Source of the DNA: Candidatus Mediterraneibacter excrementigallinarum
GTDB taxonomy: Bacteria > Bacillota > Clostridia > Lachnospirales > Lachnospiraceae
DNA: 36,265 bases
NCBI GenBank assembly: GCA_019120075.1
Contig: DWVT01000009.1
Location: forward strand, 1-36,265
Direction: 5' to 3'
Within the stretch, counting starts at the first letter, position 1. Every line of letters begins with the position of its first letter. A program made the position numbers and the translations under genes. This document shows positions 1 through 7,557 of this stretch, in pieces. The notes under the pieces are model-generated. The model was not told the DNA's origin. It worked only from the letters and a program-made list of their open reading frames with translations, and searched no databases.

Positions 1-354
1 GTTCTTCCTTTGGGCGGTCTGGATCAGCCGGGAGCGGTGCTTTCCACAACGATGGGAATGTTCTTTACCCAGATCCTCTTTTTTGCCCTGGGGCTGCTGT
101 TTGCCAGCGTGCTCCTGTCCTATAAGGCTGCGGTGCGGACAGGAACAATTTCCATGCTGGCTGCCTATGCGTTGGCCTTTACTGCCGAGTACACAGGTAA
201 TCATTTTCTGGACTATCTGACCCCATTGCGTTATTTTGATGTGTACGAGGTAGCACTGCACGGTTTCCACCTTCCCTATATCTTCTTAACAATCGTTGTG
301 GCAGGCATTTGTGTCGCAGCTGCCCTGAAGCAATGGAAACGGCGGGAATTGTGA
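1..354 (+). CDS. ABC-2 type transporter permease, C-terminal part (partial at left edge)
   Basis: The reading frame is open through the left edge, so this is the end of a longer gene; the TTG at 10 is only an internal codon. The visible 117 residues hold about three hydrophobic segments, a loop with a LTPLRYFD-type sequence, and a short basic tail (KQWKRREL), as in the last helices of ABC-2 permeases. Such subunits pair with an ATPase to export peptides, antibiotics or polysaccharides. The ATPase would lie to the left, outside the window. The substrate cannot be told from this fragment. It could be cargo of the mobile element that follows. Confidence 0.6.
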   Translation, partial: VLPLGGLDQPGAVLSTTMGMFFTQILFFALGLLFASVLLSYKAAVRTGTISMLAAYALAFTAEYTGNHFLDYLTPLRYFDVYEVALHGFHLPYIFLTIVVAGICVAAALKQWKRREL

Positions 355-412
355 TTTTACATGAATCGTGTATCTTGAAAAAGGCAGCTAACGATATATG
401 GAGGAAATATTT

Positions 413-775
413 ATGTTACGACCAAAAGAAGTAGTATGTAAATGGGTAGATGCGTTCAATAATCACGATGTAGAAGCAATCGTGAGCTTGTACCATGATA
501 ACGCAACCAACCATCAAGTGACAAATGATCCCGTGATTGGGATAGATGCAATCCGAGAAATGTTTACAACAGAATTTGCCACTGCCGATATGACTGCCAG
601 TGTAGAGAACATCTTTGAAGATGGACAGTGGGCGATTTTAGAATGGAAGGATCCTCTGGGACTGCGGGGATGCGGCTTCTTCCATGTTGTAAATGGTAAA
701 ATTCTGTTCCAGAGAGGATATTGGGATAAGCTGTCCTTTTTGAAGCAGCATAATTTACCTATTGAATCGTTGTGA
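413..775 (+). CDS. NTF2-like / SnoaL-like small domain protein
   Basis: A 120-residue protein with the cone-fold NTF2/SnoaL pattern: an N-terminal helix with WVDAFNNHD, then YHDNATNHQV, a GIDAIREMF helix, and C-terminal strands with GCGFFHVVNGKI and RGYWDK. Family members are small isomerases, hydrolases or binding proteins; the substrate here is unknown. I place the start at ATG 413 because GGAGG at 400-404 lies 8 bases before it; the upstream in-frame ATG at 398 overlaps that ribosome site. The gene is AT-richer than the right half of the window. It is followed 38 bases later by the kinase pseudogene, and both may be cargo. Confidence 0.7.
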   Translation: MLRPKEVVCKWVDAFNNHDVEAIVSLYHDNATNHQVTNDPVIGIDAIREMFTTEFATADMTASVENIFEDGQWAILEWKDPLGLRGCGFFHVVNGKILFQRGYWDKLSFLKQHNLPIESL

Positions 776-813
776 AAAAGTGAACAAAGCACGAAGTTGA
801 AGGGATCAGTAAA

Positions 814-1360
814 ATGGAGCGAGGAAGAATTATCGTAATTACAGGCCCTCCGGGAACTGGAAAATCGACAGTATCAGCTATTGTTGCGAAGGAATCCTGT
901 ATGGAAAAATCAGTGCATATGCATACCGATGATTTTTACCATTACCTGAGCAAAGGGGCAATATTGCCGCATTTGCCGGAATCCAATGAGCAAAACCTGA
1001 TTGTGATCGAGGCCTTTTTAGAAGCCGCAAAGCGTTATGCCCGTGGTGGATATGATGTAATCGTGGATGGAATTATCGGCCCGTGGTTTTTGCAGCCTTG
1101 GTTAAATATCGTTCACGAAGGTTATGAAGTACATTATATCATTTTGAGAGCAAGCAAGGAGGAAACCCTGAACCGGGCGACTGGACGTTTGAAATTGGAT
1201 AGCGAAACAAATACTGAATTTGGTAGAAGTGATGTGGGAGCAATTCCATCATCTTGGAGTATATGAGCGGAATGCTATAGACACAACAAATGATTCGATT
1301 CAGGATACAGTTTCCGCAATAAACGAGAAAATTTCAAATAAAACAGCGTTGTTATTGTAA
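814..1360 (+). pseudogene. P-loop kinase/phosphotransferase-like gene broken by a +1 frameshift
   Basis: The protein opens with a clear Walker A motif (GPPGTGKST, residues 10-18), then HTDDFYHYL and a DGIIGPWFLQPW segment, like small AAA/zeta-toxin or chloramphenicol-phosphotransferase-like kinases. The frame stops at 1266 after a nonsense tail. If one T of the TTT at 1219-1221 is removed, the frame continues as NTELVEVMWEQF and on through DTTNDSIQDTVSA to a TAA at 1358-1360, giving about 181 residues. So the ancestral gene ran 814-1360 and carries one inserted base. A sequencing error in the short T run is the main alternative. Substrate unknown. Confidence 0.75.
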
Positions 1361-1381
1361 CGGAATACCACCAGCGAAAAA

Positions 1382-1424
1382 CCGCTGCTACATGGAATTA
1401 AAACCATGCGGCAGCGGCTTTTTT
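1382..1424. terminator. Bidirectional intrinsic terminator
   Basis: CCGCTGC (1382-1388) and CATGG (1391-1395) pair with CCATG (1404-1408) and GCAGCGG (1411-1417). A T run follows on the plus strand and an A run precedes the stem, giving a T run on the minus strand. It separates the convergent kinase remnant and the leftward regulator. Confidence 0.85.
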
Positions 1425-2244
1425 ATTTCCGGGCTTTATTCTTATGACTTGGGAAACTCTTTAACAACTTAGATTTCTTAAATATTCTCTTCATGGTGTC
1501 ATGCTCGTCATCAAGAAGCTTATCGTAATCAATTTGCAGTTCTTCGCAGAAGTAACGCCAAAATTCTTCAATCGGATTACTCTTGTATTTCATGGACTGC
1601 AAAAGCCGCTGCATCTTTTTGTCGTTGGATGCGGGGCGTTCAATGGGAGCGGATTCCGTGGCATTTTGGTTTTTCTCACGGATGCTGCGAATGACCCGAT
1701 CCAGATCGCCGTGGATGTTATGGAAGAAGTATTCCTCTTCGTCGATGCGGGCAGCGTCCAGAACCTGAACATACAGGTCGTTGCTTTCCGGGTTGTGCTG
1801 CTGCACAATTTGGAGCCGAACCGCATTCAGCCAGTCGTTCATATTCTTAATCTGCATGGTAGCGATGCCGTCCACATAGATTTCGGTGTCACTCATCAGC
1901 TTTAGAAAATCCGGGTGCTTAATCATCTCGCAGAGCAGACGGTTGTTGAGTCTGCCGCTTTTTAGAATATCCAAGGTTTCATCGTCCAGATGAAGCTCCG
2001 ATATATCGTGATTCTGAACTTCACGGGATTCGGTGAGTCCCAGCAGCCAGTCGGTAGAAACATGGTAGTATTCGGCAAGGATCACCAGATTTGTATGACT
2101 GATGTCTTTGTAATCATCGCTTTCATAGCTGCCCAGAGTGGATGAAGCGATTCCGGTTTCATCTGCAAGCTGTTTTAGCGTGAATCCTTTTTCCACAACT
2201 CGCAAATCTTTTAGTTTTTCTTGTATTGATAAGCCTTTTTTCAT
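1423..2244 (-). CDS. Helix-turn-helix (XRE/Cro-type) transcriptional regulator of the mobile element
   Basis: A 273-residue protein. Residues 8-70 form an HTH_3/XRE domain (LKQLADETGIASSTLGSYE as the helix-turn-helix, then NLVILAEYYHVSTDWLLGL, a typical end of Cro/C1 folds). The remaining 200 residues are helical and charged, and I recognise no known domain. The start is ATG 2244: on the minus strand GGAAGGAG lies about 8 bases upstream, and an internal-promoter-like extended -10 lies beyond it, so the longer frame to 2373 is rejected. The gene is transcribed away from the mobilization genes, as is common for regulators of integrative elements. An inverted repeat upstream suggests autoregulation. 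Confidence 0.8.
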   Translation of the reverse strand: MKKGLSIQEKLKDLRVVEKGFTLKQLADETGIASSTLGSYESDDYKDISHTNLVILAEYYHVSTDWLLGLTESREVQNHDISELHLDDETLDILKSGRLNNRLLCEMIKHPDFLKLMSDTEIYVDGIATMQIKNMNDWLNAVRLQIVQQHNPESNDLYVQVLDAARIDEEEYFFHNIHGDLDRVIRSIREKNQNATESAPIERPASNDKKMQRLLQSMKYKSNPIEEFWRYFCEELQIDYDKLLDDEHDTMKRIFKKSKLLKSFPSHKNKARK

Positions 2245-2287
2245 GGCAAAATCTCCTTCCTGCGGCTGCATTTCTGCCGCTGTTTTC

Positions 2288-2317
2288 ATTATATCATGCC
2301 TTGTCCACAATCGTGGA
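2288..2317 (-). promoter_or_regulatory. Extended -10 promoter and inverted-repeat operator of the HTH regulator
   Basis: On the minus strand TGATATAAT is a perfect extended -10 (TGnTATAAT), with the hexamer at 2288-2293. TCCAC and GTGGA arms (2304-2308 and 2313-2317) separated by four bases lie where the -35 would be. A dimeric HTH protein bound there would block its own transcription. The promoter is seen directly; autorepression is inference. Confidence 0.6.
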
Positions 2318-2605
2318 AATTTTTGTTTTTCAGCCGGAAATCCTACTTTGCGGATATCCGGCACGGGGGTCAAAAATGTTCCATAATGTAGTCAGTTCAT
2401 CGATGGATTATTCCAATCGAATGACCGTCCTGATGGGATATGCTTCCCGGCGAAGCACCGCAGAGACTATCGGCAGGAACATGGAGGAACCCTGACCGAT
2501 ACGAGCGTGCCAACGGAAGCAAAACGCCGCAGAGAAACTGGGGCAGGAACGACATCAGGGTACAGCGGCGAACTGACACAAAAAATGATACCGAAACACG
2601 ACAAT

Positions 2606-2697
2606 CTGACAGGGGGATAGTCTACCCTGTCAGCAATCCTTCGGGGATTTTTGCACCGCTCCAAGGCGGTGTTTTGGTTAAAAATCGCCCCGAAACC
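2606..2697 (+). promoter_or_regulatory. Nested inverted repeats upstream of the mobilization genes
   Basis: A 9-bp perfect repeat (CTGACAGGG at 2606-2614 with CCCTGTCAG at 2625-2633) is followed by a hairpin CACCGC/GCGGTG (2654-2659 and 2666-2671) with a TTTT tail. This is enclosed by a wider stem, ATTTTT with AAAAAT and CGGGG with CCCCG. It lies before the first plus-strand gene of the element. It could be a transcription attenuator, a binding site, or part of a transfer origin. The rest of the 2245-2723 gap shows no convincing gene. Confidence 0.55.
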
Positions 2698-2723
2698 ATA
2701 CACAAAATCGGGAGGATACCATT

Positions 2724-2912
2724 GTGCCGAGAATGAGCCAAAAGAGGAAACAGGAACTTTCCTGTTTCCTGAATGACCGGGGGCGTGTTAGCTACAACGA
2801 TCTGTGCCGGAAGTGCCAGCATGAATGCAGGCAGAGTTTCCGGGCAGTTGTGGTTGACTGCCCTCGTTATTTATCCAAACGAGCGAAGAAAAAGGAGAAC
2901 CCAACCAAATGA
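2724..2912 (+). CDS. Small cysteine-rich basic protein of mobile elements, function unknown
   Basis: A 62-residue protein starting at GTG 2724, with GGGAGG at 2710-2715 eight bases before it. It is basic and contains LNDRGRVSYNDLCRKCQHECRQ, with a CxxCxxxC arrangement and a later cysteine in VVVDCPRYLSKRAKKK. The cysteines could bind a metal and the tail could bind nucleic acid. Similar short proteins occur at this place in Firmicutes mobilizable elements, to my knowledge without an assigned role. It overlaps the next gene by four bases, so the two are translated together. Confidence 0.65.
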   Translation: MPRMSQKRKQELSCFLNDRGRVSYNDLCRKCQHECRQSFRAVVVDCPRYLSKRAKKKENPTK

Positions 2913-3250
2913 ATTTTGAATTTATGACGATAGACACACCGCTGCCGCCATGTATGCCCTTTCCCAGAGCGTTGCTGGGATTCCCGGTCAGCAGCACTGC
3001 TAAGGTCATGTACTGCCGGATGCTGGATGCCATGCTTTCAGATGGACAAGAGGACAAGAACGGCATCCTGTTTGTCTGTTTCCCTGTGACTGCAATCGCT
3101 GCCGCTCTGTCCAGAAGTTCCATGACGGTGAAGCGTTCTTTGAACGAGCTGGAAACCGCAGGACTTATCATGCGGGTGCGCCGGGGCGTTGGAGAACCGA
3201 ACAGGATTTATGTGCTGACTCCGAGAGAGGACGAAGATGTTTCCTCCTGA
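2909..3250 (+). CDS. RepA_N-type replication initiator domain protein (short form)
   Basis: A 113-residue protein matching the N-terminal domain of RepA_N plasmid initiators: FPRALLGFPVSSTAKVMYCRMLDAML, a glycine/aspartate turn, ILFVCFPVTAIAAALSRSSMTVKRSLNELETAGLI as a winged helix-turn-helix, and VRRGVGEPNRIYVL as the wing. Full-size initiators are around 300 residues or more; only the DNA-binding part is present here, as is usual in integrative elements of gut Firmicutes. It may bind an origin or control the operon. Its ATG overlaps the preceding stop (ATGA). Terminator-like hairpin follows. Confidence 0.8.
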   Translation: MNFEFMTIDTPLPPCMPFPRALLGFPVSSTAKVMYCRMLDAMLSDGQEDKNGILFVCFPVTAIAAALSRSSMTVKRSLNELETAGLIMRVRRGVGEPNRIYVLTPREDEDVSS

Positions 3251-3315
3251 GTTCGCTTGAAAGCTCTCAACGCTGTTGAGAGAAAATCGAATGTGACCGC
3301 CAAGGTCAGATGAGA

Positions 3316-3367
3316 AGCCGCTGTCAGTTTTTGCGTGAATGCAAAATCCGGCAGCGGCTATTTTTTC
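3316..3367 (+). terminator. Intrinsic terminator after the RepA_N gene
   Basis: AGCCGCTG (3316-3323) pairs with CAGCGGCT (3352-3359); an inner TTTTGC/GCAAAA stem lies between them, and a run of T follows (3361-3366). It ends the small-protein/RepA_N transcript before the relaxase leader. Confidence 0.8.
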
Positions 3368-3460
3368 GGAAGTCCCTTGGGGAGTTGCGAAAAAGCCGAA
3401 GAAGCTGAAAGGAGCCATGGAGGAAATGGCGAGGTTCAGGTCTTTCGGGCAGGAGTACAG

Positions 3461-3659
3461 AGGGCGCAGCCCTTTGTGCATGGGTACAGGGTCGCACAAG
3501 GTCCAGGGGACCTTGGTATTGCGTGGACCGAAGCGGAGCGTAGATGCAATACCCCTGTGCAGGTCAAGGGCGGCAGCCTTGCCCAGTTAAGTGGCGTTGC
3601 GCCGCTTAGTACTGGGTATTACTTGGCGCAGAAATGCAGCAAGGAAGCAGCTTCGCTGC
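3461..3659. other. Structured non-coding region before the relaxase gene, candidate oriT
   Basis: About 200 bases hold at least five inverted repeats in a row: AGGGC/GCCCT (3461-3473), CAAGGTCC/GGACCTTG (3497-3515), GGTATTGC/GCAATACC (3515-3553), a long hairpin starting CCCAGT and ending ACTGGG (3582-3616) with TAAG/CTTA and GGCG/CGCC inside, and GCAGC/GCTGC (3647-3659). No ribosome-site-led gene fits. Origins of transfer of MOBV elements commonly lie just before the relaxase gene and contain such repeats. The nick site cannot be named from sequence alone. Confidence 0.55.
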
Positions 3660-3704
3660 CCCTCCCCCTGCGGGGAAAATCTTAAAGAAACGGAGGAACC
3701 AAGT

Positions 3705-4979
3705 TTGAAACTGACAAAACACAACGGTCGTGCCGGAAAGAATGGCGTTTACAATCCCAAGCACAATGACCGTAATTTCGATGTGAGCAACAGCGAACAC
3801 ATTGACGAGCAGCGAGCCGAACACAACATCTACTGGGACTGCTACAACGGTTATCGGCAGCTGGCAGAAAAGAACAGTGACGAGATTGAGCTGGCTTCAA
3901 CCTTTGAAGAAGTCGAGCAGATTTATTATCACACCCATTATTCCGATTACACGGATGGACAGAACGCCCGCAATGAAAAGAACCGACACACGGAGCGCAA
4001 CCGCACTACAGATGAAATCCTGAAAAATAAAAAGACCTGCCCGGAGGAAAGTTTACTCCAAATCGGAAAGATGGAGGAACACGCTTCTGCGGAAACCCTC
4101 TTTCTGGTGGCTACGGAATTTTTTGCGGAGCTGGAAAGACGCTTCGGCTCCCATGTCCACATTTTGGACTGGGCATTGCACATTGATGAAAGCACGCCTC
4201 ACATCCATGAACGCCATGTCTTTGACTGTGAAAATCAGTACGGGGAGCTTTGTCCCCAGCAGGAGAAAGCTTTGGAAGCTCTTGGCTTTGAACTGCCGGA
4301 GCCGGACAAGAAGCTGGGTCGCCACAACAACAGAAAAATGGTCTATGATGCCGCCTGCCGGGCTTTGCTGTTCGATATTTGCAGGAAGCACGGATTGCAG
4401 CTGGAGGAGGAGCCGGAGTACGGCGGTCGCAAGTATCTGGAAAAGCAGGACTTCATTCTTGCCAAGCAGAAGGAGCAGCTGGTGGCTCAGTCTCAGACGA
4501 TTCAGGAGCAGGAAGCCGTCATTCAGGAAAAGGAAGAAAAGTTGGACGAGCTGACCTTGAAGCTGGATGATGTGGAAGCTCTGATTGATGATGTTTCCGA
4601 GATTGCTTATGATAAGGCGGTGGAGGTTGTGACCGATACCGTCAGGGTGGAAACACACAAGCAGGACATTCAGCTGGTGGAGGAAACAAAGTTCTGGCTG
4701 CTGTCCCCAGAGCGCAAGGCTCCCAAAAAGGAGCGGGAGTACGCTGCCGCCCGACTGGACAATGTGGTTTCCAAAATCACCAAAGCCATGCAGACAGCTC
4801 TTAGTGTAATGAAGGATGCGCTGACGAAGCCGGAGGTCAGGAAAGCAAACACCCAGCAAATCAAGGAAAAAGCCAGAACTTCCATTTATGAAATGCTGAA
4901 CCGCAACAAGGCGATTGTGGCGGCTGAGGATGCCGCACGGAAAAAGGAAACTCACAAAAAACAGGATATGGAACGCTAA
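3705..4979 (+). CDS. MOBV (Mob/Pre)-type relaxase
   Basis: A 424-residue relaxase that would nick the element's transfer origin and lead the strand into a recipient. The histidine motif HIDESTPHIH at residues 159-168 matches the HxDExTPHxH signature of Mob/Pre proteins. Residues about 265-320 form a glutamine/glutamate-rich coiled coil (EQLVAQSQTIQEQEAVIQEK), and the tail is basic and helical. The start is TTG 3705, with GGAGG at 3692-3696 eight bases ahead; the longer frame from 3591 runs through the hairpin region and is rejected. No coupling protein or mating-pore gene is present, so transfer would need a helper element. Confidence 0.85.
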   Translation: MKLTKHNGRAGKNGVYNPKHNDRNFDVSNSEHIDEQRAEHNIYWDCYNGYRQLAEKNSDEIELASTFEEVEQIYYHTHYSDYTDGQNARNEKNRHTERNRTTDEILKNKKTCPEESLLQIGKMEEHASAETLFLVATEFFAELERRFGSHVHILDWALHIDESTPHIHERHVFDCENQYGELCPQQEKALEALGFELPEPDKKLGRHNNRKMVYDAACRALLFDICRKHGLQLEEEPEYGGRKYLEKQDFILAKQKEQLVAQSQTIQEQEAVIQEKEEKLDELTLKLDDVEALIDDVSEIAYDKAVEVVTDTVRVETHKQDIQLVEETKFWLLSPERKAPKKEREYAAARLDNVVSKITKAMQTALSVMKDALTKPEVRKANTQQIKEKARTSIYEMLNRNKAIVAAEDAARKKETHKKQDMER

Positions 4980-5043
4980 CAGGCACTTGCCATTTTCGTA
5001 TTGAGAATGTCAGGTGCCTTTCCTATTTTCAGGAGGAAATGAT

Positions 5044-5688
5044 TTGAATGTATTTGAAACAGTCAAGCAGTCTGTGACCACCCGGCAGGCTGCGGAACAC
5101 TACGGAATCCGGGTAGGCAGAAACGGAATGGCTTGCTGCCCGTTCCACAACGACAAGACCCCCAGCATGAAGCTGGACAGGCGTTACCACTGCTTCGGCT
5201 GTGGGGCAGATGGGGATGTGATTGACTTCACGGCAACCTTGTACGGGCTTGGAAAGAAGGAGGCAGCTATTCAGCTGGCAAGGGACTTTGGGCTGTCCTA
5301 CGAGGAAGGGAAGCTCCCAGATAAGATGAAAAAGCCCAAGCCCCGGTACAAATCCCCGGAGGTACAGTTCAGGGAAGCGCAGAGCCATTGCTTCCGTGTT
5401 CTTGCCGATTATCGCCATCTGCTGGAACGGTGGAAAACCGAGTATGCGCCGGAGTCCCCGAATGAGGAATGGCATCCCCGGTTTGTGGAAGCCTTGCAGA
5501 AAACCAGCCATGTGGAATATCTGCTGGACACGCTGCTGTCCAGCGATACGGAGGAACGGGCGCAGATTATGACTGAATACGGAAAGGATGTGATAGAGCT
5601 TGAAAAACGATTATCAGAACTTGCCGCCCCAGATGCGGGAGGCCCTGAAAAATACAGTAAACGCCATGCAACCGCCCCAGAGCGTTGA
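5044..5688 (+). CDS. CHC2 zinc-finger (DnaG-type) primase-like protein
   Basis: A 214-residue protein with the DnaG zinc-binding domain at its N-terminus: CCPFHNDKTPS (C32, H35) and CFGCGADGDVIDF (C50, C53), followed by the helix of CHC2 domains. The TOPRIM catalytic domain of full primases is absent; the rest is helical. It probably helps start replication of the element with the VapE-type ATPase whose gene overlaps its 3' end by 89 bases. Start TTG 5044 follows AGGAGG (5031-5036) by seven bases; the upstream frame in the same ORF lacks a ribosome site. Two successive genes with TTG starts suggest a low-expression module. Confidence 0.85.
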   Translation: MNVFETVKQSVTTRQAAEHYGIRVGRNGMACCPFHNDKTPSMKLDRRYHCFGCGADGDVIDFTATLYGLGKKEAAIQLARDFGLSYEEGKLPDKMKKPKPRYKSPEVQFREAQSHCFRVLADYRHLLERWKTEYAPESPNEEWHPRFVEALQKTSHVEYLLDTLLSSDTEERAQIMTEYGKDVIELEKRLSELAAPDAGGPEKYSKRHATAPER

Positions 5689-6994
5689 AGAAGTGAAAGC
5701 CGAATTGGAAAGCACGGAGAAAGGCGGTGTCCGGCAGAGCATCCGCAACTGTCTGACGGTGTTCCAGCGTGACCCGGTGCTTGCCGGGGCCATTGCCTAT
5801 AACATCCTGACTGACCGCAAGGACATTATAAAGCCCATCGGCTATCACAGGACTGGTACAGCCCTGACAGATACGGATATGAAATATCTGCTGCTCTATT
5901 TGGAAGAAAATTATGGGCTGACCAGTGAGAAAAAGATTGAAAACGCCATTGGTATTGTGGCGAATGAAAATAAGTACCATCCAATCCAGGACTGCTTGAA
6001 CAGCCTTGCGTGGGACGGGACAGAACGCATCCGATATGCCCTGCACCACTTCCTTGGAGCGGAGGTCAGCGAGTATAGCTATGAAGCCCTGAAACTGTTT
6101 ATGTTGGGGGCGATTACGAGGGCTTTTAAGCCCGGCAACAAGTTTGAAATCATGCTGTGTCTCGTCGGCGGTCAGGGAGCGGGAAAGTCCACATTCTTCC
6201 GGCTGCTGGCTCTCCGGGACGAGTGGTTTTCGGATGATCTGCGAAAACTGGACGATGAAAATGTGTACCGCAAGCTGCAAGGTCACTGGATTATCGAAAT
6301 GTCCGAGATGATGGCAACTGCCAACGCCAAGAGCATTGAGGAAATCAAGTCCTTCCTGAGCCGCCAGAAGGAGGTTTACAAAATCCCCTACGAAACACAC
6401 CCGGCAGACAGACCGAGACAGTGTGTATTTGGCGGCACATCCAATGCGCTGGACTTCCTGCCCCTTGACCGTTCCGGCAACCGCCGCTTTATTCCGGTCA
6501 TGGTGTACCCGGAGCAGGCCGAGGTTCACATTTTGGAGGACGAAGCCGCTTCCAGAGCCTACATCCGGCAGATGTGGGCAGAAGCCATGGAAATTTACCG
6601 CAGCGGAAACTTCAAGCTGAAATTTAGCCCGGAAATGGCAAAGTACCTGAAAGAGCATCAGCGGGATTTTATGCCGGAGGACACGAAAGCCGGGCAGATT
6701 CAGGCGTATCTGGACAAGTACACCGGGGACACGGTCTGTTCCAAGCAGCTATACAAGGAAGCTCTGAACCATGCCTTTGACGAGCCGAAGCAATGGGAAA
6801 TCCGGGAGGTCAATGAGATTATGAACCAGTGCATTTCCGGCTGGCGGTATTTCTCCAATCCGAGGATGTTCGCCGGATTCGGCAGACAAAAGGGCTGGGA
6901 GCGTGAAGTGGCAGCAACGGACAATGGCAACCAGCCCGGTAATATCCCGGCTGGGTTCGTAGAAATCACCGAACAGATAGAGTTGCCGTTTTGA
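5600..6994 (+). CDS. VapE family P-loop ATPase / helicase-like replication protein
   Basis: A 464-residue protein of the virulence-associated E family. It shows a Walker A motif GGQGAGKST (190-198), a Walker B-like WIIEMSEM, SFLSRQKEVYKIPYE, and the sensor-like VFGGTSNALDFLPLDRSGNRRF typical of these SF3-helicase-like proteins. Members accompany primases in satellite phages, pathogenicity islands and integrative elements and replicate the excised circle. The TTG start at 5600 lies inside the primase-like gene; ribosome site weak (GATAGAG), so coupling to upstream translation is likely. The last codons run into the GTTGC repeat region. Confidence 0.85.
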   Translation: MKNDYQNLPPQMREALKNTVNAMQPPQSVEEVKAELESTEKGGVRQSIRNCLTVFQRDPVLAGAIAYNILTDRKDIIKPIGYHRTGTALTDTDMKYLLLYLEENYGLTSEKKIENAIGIVANENKYHPIQDCLNSLAWDGTERIRYALHHFLGAEVSEYSYEALKLFMLGAITRAFKPGNKFEIMLCLVGGQGAGKSTFFRLLALRDEWFSDDLRKLDDENVYRKLQGHWIIEMSEMMATANAKSIEEIKSFLSRQKEVYKIPYETHPADRPRQCVFGGTSNALDFLPLDRSGNRRFIPVMVYPEQAEVHILEDEAASRAYIRQMWAEAMEIYRSGNFKLKFSPEMAKYLKEHQRDFMPEDTKAGQIQAYLDKYTGDTVCSKQLYKEALNHAFDEPKQWEIREVNEIMNQCISGWRYFSNPRMFAGFGRQKGWEREVAATDNGNQPGNIPAGFVEITEQIELPF

Positions 6995-7206
6995 AAATGA
7001 CAGCTCGTTGCCTACTTTGTTGCAATCCCGTTGCCGACCCGGTTGCCGGGAAAAACCTTTATTTCCAACGCTTTTTCCCTTCTGACAACCAAAACAACAA
7101 AATAATTAAAGAAAAGTAAATAGATAACCAAAAACCAGGTGGAGAATGATTTTGGGGTCTTTTGAAGTCCGTTGCCGGACTTCGTTGCTGACCGTTCTCT
7201 GCCTGG
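6982..7206. repeat. Phased GTTGC repeats, AT-rich stretch and hairpin, candidate origin
   Basis: GTTGCC or GTTGCA/T occurs at 6982, 7007, 7019, 7030, 7042, 7171 and 7184. The four middle copies are spaced 11-12 bases, about one helical turn. An AT-rich stretch follows (about 7085-7134). Then a two-level hairpin: CCAGG and GAGAA (7135-7146) pair with TTCTC and CCTGG (7195-7206), around a perfect GAAGTCC/GGACTTC stem (7164-7183) whose loop is GTTGCC. Iterons next to an AT-rich unwinding zone, beside primase and helicase genes, suggest an origin; integrase or excisionase sites are the alternative. Confidence 0.5.
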
Positions 7207-7229
7207 CACATTTCATTTATGGAGGATAA

Positions 7230-7442
7230 ATGCCTATGACGAAAACGATGGATATTCCTGTTTGGCGCAGATATACGCTGACCATTGAAGAAGCTGCCGG
7301 ATATTATCATATCGGAGAAGGAAAGCTGCGCCTAATCATTGACGGGCATCCCAACGAGGATTTCTATGTGATGAACGGAAACCGTGCCCTCATTAAGCGT
7401 GAGAAATTCGAGCGGTATCTGGATCAGGCAACGGCAGTATAA
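7230..7442 (+). CDS. xis: Excisionase of the Tn916 Xis family
   Basis: A 70-residue basic protein with the Tn916 Xis pattern: DIPVWRRYTLTIEEAAGYYHIGEGKLR (winged-helix core), MNGNRALIKREKFERYLD (wing and last helix). Xis bends the element ends and directs the integrase toward excision. Two starts are possible: ATG 7230 (4 bases from GGAGG at 7221-7225) and ATG 7236 (10 bases); the spacing does not decide. The gene lies directly before int, separated by a hairpin. Confidence 0.9.
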   Translation: MPMTKTMDIPVWRRYTLTIEEAAGYYHIGEGKLRLIIDGHPNEDFYVMNGNRALIKREKFERYLDQATAV

Positions 7443-7487
7443 AAAAGTGCTTGGCAGAATTTCCGATTTCCTATGATAGACCTATAC

Positions 7488-7537
7488 GGAGAGCCAAACT
7501 TGTGCTATTATAACGGTGCAAGTCTGGCTCTCCTTTT
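7488..7537 (+). terminator. Hairpin with T run between xis and int (attenuator or terminator)
   Basis: GGAGAGCC (7488-7495) and ACTTG (7498-7502) pair with CAAGT (7519-7523) and GGCTCTCC (7526-7533), followed by TTTT. The loop holds TATTATAAC. It could limit read-through from xis so that int is expressed separately. Confidence 0.7.
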
Positions 7538-7557
7538 ACAGTAAAGGAGAGATTTCA

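Noticed and set aside
2440-2736. 98-codon open frame on the plus strand before the small cysteine-rich gene
   Set aside because: No ribosome site, arginine-rich random-looking translation, and it runs through the inverted repeats at 2606-2697.
3335-3685. Open frames in the gap before the relaxase gene
   Set aside because: They cross several hairpins, lack family features, and GGAGG at 3692 clearly serves the relaxase start at 3705.
4053-4955. 300-codon open frame on the minus strand
   Set aside because: Antisense shadow of the relaxase gene; the plus frame has the HxDExTPHxH motif.
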